From DATLMR01 sp035634255 (lineage in GTDB: Bacteria; Acidobacteriota; Blastocatellia; UBA7656), in the NCBI GenBank assembly GCA_035634255.1, contig DASQDI010000165.1:1-25240 (forward strand): a DNA stretch of 25,240 nucleotides, in the 5' to 3' direction. Each line of letters begins with the position of its first letter. The first letter of the stretch is position 1. Under the pieces are notes generated by a model. That model worked only from the letters and a program-made list of their open reading frames with translations, searched no databases and was not told the origin of the DNA. The position numbers and the translations under genes are program-made. This document shows positions 20,129 to 25,240 of this stretch, one piece after another.

Positions 20129-22204
20129 ATGGCAAAGAAACCGCAAGGCAATAAAGATGCTTCACGGAAAGAGAGCCGTTACGAGCGCGTCAAGCGAATC
20201 CTGAACGAGGCCTCCGGGGACGCCTGCCCGAGTTATCAGGGTTATGAAAGATTCTGGGAGCTGCCGATTGAGGAGTTTCTCCGGGTCACGATCTACGGCG
20301 TGCGCATGATCGCGCCCGAAGACGCTTCTTATCCGGGCCAGCCCCCGCAGGCGGGCGGCTCTCTGCCCGCGCAAAGCTCGTGCTGCCATGAGCCTTCTCC
20401 GGCGGCGGGCGGGGGCGGCCACTGCGAGACTCCCTCGGGGCAGGGGAAGCCGGCTCCGGGGCGCGGCGAGAGGTCGGGGCTCATCATCGGGCTCAAGGGC
20501 CAGTTCCCATTCGACGGGTCGCAATTCCCCCGCCTGCCGTGGGGAGGGGGGCAGGTGTCGGATACCGACATCAAATTCATTCAGGACTGGATCGACTACG
20601 GCTGCCCCGCGGACGACGAGACGCACTCGCTAATTCGGGTCATGGAGTCCGACGCGCTCGCGCTCGCGCGGGGGGATAAAGAGCACACCGTCTCGCGGAA
20701 TACGATCAACGATTTTCACGCGGGCGCGGGGACGTTGAAGGTCCGGAAGAACATTAACTACCTCACGCCCGAAGAGCTTCGCAGGTTCCGCGCGGCCATC
20801 ACCTGGATGCGCTCCTTCGACCAGTACTACCAGGACCAGCGCAGCTTCGACTACTGGGGCAGGATGCACGGCAACCTCTGCCAGCATGCGTGGGAGGAGT
20901 TTTTAACCTGGCACAGGCTCTACCTCTACAACTTCGAGCAGCAGATGCAGGACTTCGACCAGACCGTGACCCTGCCCTACTGGGACTGGACCGACGAGGC
21001 GAACGCGGACGCGGGCATCTCGGTCATAGACCAGACGGCCTCAAGCCCTCAGGACAACGGGGTGATCCCGGAAGCGTACCGCTGCTGGCTCGACCAGGAC
21101 GCATTCGACAGGCTCAAAAAGGGGGGCCGCGTGCCGCAGGAGACGCTCAATAAATTGAGCAAGATCATCGGCCTGAAGTTCAACTCGGGCAACCGGCTCT
21201 TCGTCAAAGCGGGCATCAAGTACGGGCAGGACGGGCAGAGCGACGAGGCCATCATGGCGGAGCTGTTGCGGGTGAACCCCCTGTGGCACAGGAAGAGGTG
21301 GCCGGGGGGCGACTCCTCGATCATCTTCGAGATGTACCCGACCGAGGGCGACATAGACAACATCCTGAAGATAACCAATTTCTTCACCTTCGGCAGCGGC
21401 CCCGACACCGACCACTTCTTCGGCGCGCTCGAAAACATCCATAACCTGATCCACAACTTCTCGGGCGGCGCGAACCCCAATTACGACCCGAACAGCCCCG
21501 GCGCCGAGCCGCAGTATGGGGACATGGTGTCTCCGGGGACGACCGCCTTCGACCCCATATTCTGGGGCCACCACAGTAACGTCGACCGCGTGTGGGCCGA
21601 CTGGGAGACGCTCCATCCGGGCGTCGGCCCCGACAACCCGACGGCGATCCTCGCGCCGTGGCCGCAGAACGTCCAGCAGACGCTCAACGTCGCGAACCTC
21701 GGCTACGAGTACGCGAAGTCTTCGCACGTGTACGAGACTAACAGCGACGTTCCCATCACGAAGTTCAAGTCGGCGAATGCCGGAATCCACCCGGCGGTCC
21801 TGAACGATCACTCCCGCGCGGAGGTGAGGCTGCACAAGATTCGCTACGCCGTGAACGGGGGCGCATTCATCCGGGTATTCCTTAACGCGCCCGACGCGAA
21901 CGCCGGCACCCCCACGAAGGGCAACGACAATTATGTCGGGACGGCCGCGCTCTTCTCGGGGGACTGCGTCGGGGGGCCCGGCCACTGCGACCCCCCGCCC
22001 GAACGCCGCCGCAAGTTCGACCTCAGAGGCAGGGGCCACAAGACTCCCCGCAACGTGAAGCTCGACGCGACCGAGGCCGTGCGGAGGCTGACCGCCAAAG
22101 GCGCGACCGACCTGCATGTCAGCCTCGTAGTGCTCGACATAGATGGCAAGCCCAAGAGCAACGCGCTGTGGATGGATGCCGTCTCCCTGATTTTCAAGGA
22201 CTGA
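20129..22204 (+). CDS. Tyrosinase/polyphenol oxidase with novel N-terminal domain
   Basis: Type 3 copper oxidase expected to hydroxylate phenols and/or oxidise catechols to quinones. Of 691 residues, the central tyrosinase domain (~215-490) has all six ligands: CuA His247, His253, His262 (QH-X8-H ending TWHRLYLYNFE) and CuB His438, His442 (NIHNLIH) and His482 (FWGHHSNVDRVW). Cys251-X-His253 matches the Cys-X-His thioether seen in fungal tyrosinases. The C-terminal part (~560-690: FIRVFLNAP, Cys-GGPGH-Cys, KFDLRG, LHVSLVVLD) resembles the beta-barrel domain of plant PPOs. Residues ~30-175 form an unusual N-terminal domain with a Pro/Gly/Cys-rich insert; its DIKFIQDWIDYGCP end recalls cytochrome c-like modules but no CXXCH is present. 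No signal peptide is seen. It leads the operon, 27 nt before the LodA-like gene. Confidence 0.92.
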   Translation: MAKKPQGNKDASRKESRYERVKRILNEASGDACPSYQGYERFWELPIEEFLRVTIYGVRMIAPEDASYPGQPPQAGGSLPAQSSCCHEPSPAAGGGGHCETPSGQGKPAPGRGERSGLIIGLKGQFPFDGSQFPRLPWGGGQVSDTDIKFIQDWIDYGCPADDETHSLIRVMESDALALARGDKEHTVSRNTINDFHAGAGTLKVRKNINYLTPEELRRFRAAITWMRSFDQYYQDQRSFDYWGRMHGNLCQHAWEEFLTWHRLYLYNFEQQMQDFDQTVTLPYWDWTDEANADAGISVIDQTASSPQDNGVIPEAYRCWLDQDAFDRLKKGGRVPQETLNKLSKIIGLKFNSGNRLFVKAGIKYGQDGQSDEAIMAELLRVNPLWHRKRWPGGDSSIIFEMYPTEGDIDNILKITNFFTFGSGPDTDHFFGALENIHNLIHNFSGGANPNYDPNSPGAEPQYGDMVSPGTTAFDPIFWGHHSNVDRVWADWETLHPGVGPDNPTAILAPWPQNVQQTLNVANLGYEYAKSSHVYETNSDVPITKFKSANAGIHPAVLNDHSRAEVRLHKIRYAVNGGAFIRVFLNAPDANAGTPTKGNDNYVGTAALFSGDCVGGPGHCDPPPERRRKFDLRGRGHKTPRNVKLDATEAVRRLTAKGATDLHVSLVVLDIDGKPKSNALWMDAVSLIFKD

Positions 22205-22231
22205 CGGACGACAAGATTTAGGAGAGAGATT

Positions 22232-24385
22232 ATGGCGATGACATTCAAGATCCATCCCGCGATTGGGATTGCCCGGGTCGGAGACAGCACGTCGGACTTC
22301 TACATCGCTCCCGAGGACCCCGGAGCGCTCCCGATAGATTGCGATCAGAACGGGAACGCGAAGGTTGACGAGAGTGGCCGGGAGGTCCCCATATCTTCGT
22401 TCAAGGACGGCCAGCAGAGGATCAAGCGGCAGGCCGCGCGCTTCCGCGTTTACGTCTACGACGACGGGAGCAAGGAGGGGCGCGAGCTGAAGACCGGCGA
22501 CGAGATTCAGGTCGTGACCCCTCACACGGGGCAGACGATGGTCGGGGAGGTCACGGACGTTCGGTGGACCGTCTACCTCGCCAACAAGAAAGCGAGCTGG
22601 TACGCCTTCTCGGAGTTGCAGGGCGAGCACGGCTACGCGCCCGACCACCCCTTGCGCAACCCCGAAGTGACCGAGCCGTACCAGAGGCAGATGCTCATCA
22701 TCGACCCCGGCCCGCGGCAGGTCCTATACGGGGACAAAAAGAGCCGCGTCGCGCAGTTCGCGCGCGGCCAGAACCCCGGAGGCGTCGAGAGCTTCCCGCC
22801 CCCGCTCAACCCTTTCCCGATCAACACGCTCGGAGAGGTCATGGCGACCCGGCAGGACAAGCACAACCGCCTGCTCGTGCTCGGAGGCTACGGCCGCTCC
22901 GGCTCTTACAAGACCGGTTTCGCGGACCCGATCATCAGGGAGTACGCAAACAACGATGGGTGGTTCGACGACACTTCGGACGGGCCGGTCACGGCGCAGG
23001 TCAGTTTCAAGATCAAGACCATCGATAACGTGAAGCAACCGCCGGGGCGGACCGGCTCCGTCGCGGTCGACGTCCCGGCCTGGGTCATCGTCGGCTACCC
23101 GCGCTACGCCCCGCAGATACTAGACATCGTGACGATGGACGACACCGTCTACGACGTGGCCGTCCGCTACTTCGCCCGGAACATTTTCATGTTCGGGGTC
23201 GCGCCCTTCGACGGCTCGCAGGTCCCCCCGAACGTGAACGACCCGGACGAGCTCGCCCGGTGGAGGGCCGAGGCCACGTACAACCCGGATTACTACCCGT
23301 ACTTCTGGCGCGACATCTGGCCCATTCTCGAAAGGCCGAACAACTACCAGTGGGTGATGGCGAACGACCCGATGTTCGGGGGCGACCCGCACAACACGGG
23401 CAAAGGCGGCAACCTCGACGTCAACAGGGCCTCCGTGCCGCCTTACCACGGCGAGGACCCGGAGGAGCAGAGCTACAACCGCTCGATGCGGATGTTCGTT
23501 TACCACGTCTTGCGGAAGCCGGGCATGGAAAACAGCCTCACCGTCCCGCCCGACCCGCGATACCCGAACACGAAATGGGTCGCGATGCCATTTCTGTGCG
23601 GGGACAACCCCCTGACCAACACCCTGCCTTCGAAGTTCCTGCGGCTCACCGACACGCAGCTGTTCATCCTGAAGCAGTGGGCCGAGGGCAAGTTCATAAA
23701 CGAAAAGAGCGAGGACATACAGACGGGCGCGGTCGAGGCGGCGACGCCCCCGCCCGAGCCGCCCGAGTTCGTCGAGAAGACCGGCGTCGAGCTCGACCGG
23801 GGGGTCCTGAGCAACCTGCTCGGAGGGGCGTTCTGTCCGGGTGGCGAAGCCTGCTGGATCATGCGGAACCCGGCCATATACTCAAACTCCTACCGCATCA
23901 ACCAGAGCACGACCTACACGCCGGGGCAGTTGAGCCTGCCCGGCAACCTGTCGTCCAACACGGAGAGCTACAACGCCTCCGACCTCGCGACGGGGCTGGA
24001 GCCGGGGGACATCACGAAGTACAGCGCGGTCCCGTGGCAGTCCGACTTCAACGAATGCTCGGAGCAGCCGATAGACGTCACCTACGAAGAGTGGTGCGTC
24101 ATCTACCCGAGCAGCACGGGCGACCCCGCGCAGTCGATAATCAAGACGACTTACTGGTGGCCTTCGCACCGGCCGATGCAGGTCTACGTGGAGGTTCCCG
24201 GCCCGCCCGGCTCGCAGCCGAACTACAGCGTCATAAACTGGTCGCAGGGCATCCCGCAAACGAACGCGGGCGACCTCAAGATGGTCTCCGCGTGGACGGA
24301 GCTGGGGTTCGTCCGCGACAACGCCGACTACACCCTGAGCAACGGCGCGCCGCAGTACGTATCGGTCGAGGGCAGCAACGAGTGA
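22232..24385 (+). CDS. LodA-like cysteine-tryptophylquinone (CTQ) amino-acid oxidase
   Basis: Quinoprotein oxidase of the LodA/GoxA family, which oxidatively deaminates an amino acid (L-lysine epsilon-amine in LodA, glycine in GoxA), releasing H2O2 and ammonia. At 717 residues it has normal family length. The N-terminal IHPAIGIARVGDS...FYIAPE and IKRQAARFRVYVY signatures are typical. Cofactor residues fit: Cys535 in GGAFCPGGE and Trp602 in AVPWQSDFNEC, 67 apart, against Cys516/Trp581 (65 apart) recalled for Marinomonas mediterranea LodA. No signal peptide is present, as in characterised members that are exported unconventionally. GGAGAG precedes the ATG. It lies between a tyrosinase and a small unknown gene, with a LodB-like flavoprotein just beyond. 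Which amino acid it uses cannot be read from the sequence. Confidence 0.92.
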   Translation: MAMTFKIHPAIGIARVGDSTSDFYIAPEDPGALPIDCDQNGNAKVDESGREVPISSFKDGQQRIKRQAARFRVYVYDDGSKEGRELKTGDEIQVVTPHTGQTMVGEVTDVRWTVYLANKKASWYAFSELQGEHGYAPDHPLRNPEVTEPYQRQMLIIDPGPRQVLYGDKKSRVAQFARGQNPGGVESFPPPLNPFPINTLGEVMATRQDKHNRLLVLGGYGRSGSYKTGFADPIIREYANNDGWFDDTSDGPVTAQVSFKIKTIDNVKQPPGRTGSVAVDVPAWVIVGYPRYAPQILDIVTMDDTVYDVAVRYFARNIFMFGVAPFDGSQVPPNVNDPDELARWRAEATYNPDYYPYFWRDIWPILERPNNYQWVMANDPMFGGDPHNTGKGGNLDVNRASVPPYHGEDPEEQSYNRSMRMFVYHVLRKPGMENSLTVPPDPRYPNTKWVAMPFLCGDNPLTNTLPSKFLRLTDTQLFILKQWAEGKFINEKSEDIQTGAVEAATPPPEPPEFVEKTGVELDRGVLSNLLGGAFCPGGEACWIMRNPAIYSNSYRINQSTTYTPGQLSLPGNLSSNTESYNASDLATGLEPGDITKYSAVPWQSDFNECSEQPIDVTYEEWCVIYPSSTGDPAQSIIKTTYWWPSHRPMQVYVEVPGPPGSQPNYSVINWSQGIPQTNAGDLKMVSAWTELGFVRDNADYTLSNGAPQYVSVEGSNE

Positions 24386-24398
24386 TGAGGAGAAAGAG

Positions 24399-24830
24399 AT
24401 GAGCAGTGAGCCGAACAACAGCATCCTCGTGGGGACGTGGACTTACCGCAGCTTCATAAACGACCCCGACGTTTCGACCCCGTTCAACGACCTGGAATTC
24501 GGCAGGGGCAACATCCGCATAGACGCCTCGCCGATGAACGAATTCAAGGGGCTGATCTACGGGCCGGGCTGGCAGCTTCGGCTCAAAGGCTCGACCAACT
24601 ACGGCGACCCCTTCTCGGTCCGATTTCAGGGCAAAGGGGTGGTCGGCGGCGAAGAGTGGGTTTACAGCTACGTCGGCTACCTCGTGCTGCCATGGCCCAA
24701 CGGGGTCGAGCAGAGGCCGGCGATGGTCGGCTCCATCGTGCGCGTGATCCCGCATTCGAGCGGCACGGGCGGGGTCGCGCCCGCGGGCTTCGTCGCCTCG
24801 TGGATCGCCGTCAAAGACGACCCGGCATAG
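24399..24830 (+). CDS. Unknown small beta-rich protein in the LodA operon
   Basis: 143 residues, family not recognised. The start has an AGGAGAAAGAG site just upstream and lies 14 nt after the LodA-like stop. The sequence is rich in aromatic and beta-favouring residues with regularly alternating strands (ILVGTWTYRSF, GNIRIDASP, FKGLIYGPGWQLRLKG, FSVRFQGKGVV, WVYSYVGYLVLPW, MVGSIVRVIPH, GFVASWIAVKD). The opening GTWTYRSF and strand rhythm suggest a small lipocalin- or avidin-like barrel, an impression rather than a match. No Cys residues, signal peptide or membrane segment. The position between the oxidase and the LodB-like gene suggests a subunit, chaperone or immunity/secretion helper for the oxidase. 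Confidence 0.8.
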   Translation: MSSEPNNSILVGTWTYRSFINDPDVSTPFNDLEFGRGNIRIDASPMNEFKGLIYGPGWQLRLKGSTNYGDPFSVRFQGKGVVGGEEWVYSYVGYLVLPWPNGVEQRPAMVGSIVRVIPHSSGTGGVAPAGFVASWIAVKDDPA

Positions 24831-24838
24831 AACCCGAG

Positions 24839-25240
24839 GTGGAAGAGACGCGGAAAATCTCGGATTACGATGTCGTCATCGCCGGGGGAGGCCCGGCGGG
24901 GACGGCCGCGGCCATCTCTCTGAGAAGAGAGAACCCTTCGCTCTCCGTCGCGGTGCTCGAAGCCTCGGACTATTCGGAGGCCCGCGTCGGCGAGACCCTG
25001 CCGCCGGCGGCCCAGCCGCTCCTGAGCCGGCTCGGGGTCTGGGACACTTTTCTCGAAGAAGAGCATTTCGCCTCTTACGGGACCTGCTCGGCGTGGGGGA
25101 GCGACGAGCTGTTCGATAACGAGTTCATCTACTCCCCGCACGGGCGCGGCTGGCACCTCGACCGAAGACGCTTCGACTCGATGCTCGCGCGCGAGGCCGT
25201 GAAGAGGGGCGCGCGGCTTTACACTTCCTGCTCGATAATC
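24839..25240 (+). CDS. LodB-like FAD-dependent maturation protein (3' end missing)
   Basis: Open to the end of the window (134 codons seen). The frame begins at GTG 24839; no ATG precedes the conserved region, and an alternative GTG at 24800 would overlap the upstream gene. Residues ~9-35 carry the FAD-binding beta-alpha-beta motif (DYDVVIAGGGPAGTAAA) with the closing acidic VLEAS. RVGETLPPAAQPLLSRLGV and GRGWHLDRRRFDSML are typical of the LodB/tryptophan-halogenase-like flavoproteins. In characterised systems LodB is required for CTQ formation in LodA, so placement in this operon fits a maturation role. The catalytic C-terminal part is outside the window, so a halogenase-like or reductase role cannot be excluded from the sequence alone. 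Confidence 0.85.
   Translation, partial: MEETRKISDYDVVIAGGGPAGTAAAISLRRENPSLSVAVLEASDYSEARVGETLPPAAQPLLSRLGVWDTFLEEEHFASYGTCSAWGSDELFDNEFIYSPHGRGWHLDRRRFDSMLAREAVKRGARLYTSCSII

Noticed and set aside
20384..20440. Heme-binding site in the tyrosinase N-terminal domain
   Set aside because: The Cys and His residues there (SSCCHEP, GGHCET) do not form CXXCH.
21041..22648. Minus-strand frame of 535 codons across the tyrosinase/LodA junction
   Set aside because: Antisense to two well-supported genes and without any domain-like sequence.

Overview
The window is a GC-rich bacterial chromosome segment carrying about fourteen genes. The mix suggests an environmental, soil-type bacterium, most likely an Acidobacteriota (Blastocatellia-like) genome or metagenome contig: large hybrid histidine kinases, a cytochrome c / copper monooxygenase / DUF3471 fusion, and a HYR/P-domain surface protein. 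AGG and ATA codons are frequent despite the high GC. The taxonomic guess is inference; there is no rRNA or other marker gene in the window.

Region 1 (1-8237, + strand) is a compact signalling operon. It opens inside a giant soluble-looking hybrid histidine kinase made of at least seven 92-residue HAMP-type units, then GAF, coiled coil, HisKA, HATPase and three receiver domains. It is followed by CheR, a receiver-less CheB and a REC-HisKA-HATPase-REC kinase, all with gaps of 10 nt or less or with overlaps. No MCP or CheW is visible, so the methylation pair may act on something other than a chemoreceptor. A rho-independent terminator closes the operon.

Region 2 (8417-10093, +) is an exported fusion of a mono-heme cytochrome, a type II copper ascorbate-dependent monooxygenase-like domain and a DUF3471-like domain. 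A perfect 19-bp bidirectional hairpin separates it from three small minus-strand hypothetical genes (10180-11569). A lower-GC stretch with no convincing gene (11570-12090) follows.

Region 3 (12091-16407) holds a secreted P-domain/HYR protein convergent with a membrane GAF-PAS hybrid kinase, with a perfect 16-bp hairpin between them. The kinase core and C-terminal receiver are paralogous to those of the kinase at 6348-8237.

Region 4 (16584-20000, -) is a SWIM-zinc-finger SNF2 helicase, divergent from the last operon.

Region 5 (20129-end, +) is the most interesting. It is a tight operon of (i) a tyrosinase/polyphenol oxidase with all six copper ligands, a Cys-X-His motif, an unusual N-terminal domain and a PPO-type C-terminal domain; (ii) a LodA-like cysteine-tryptophylquinone (CTQ) amine oxidase with the Cys and Trp expected to form the cofactor; (iii) a 143-residue protein of unknown family; and (iv) the start of a LodB-like flavoprotein, cut by the window edge. 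LodB proteins are needed for CTQ formation in LodA. Co-location of a type 3 copper oxygenase and an unknown small protein with this pair suggests either an expanded cofactor-maturation module or a paired quinone/peroxide-producing oxidase system.
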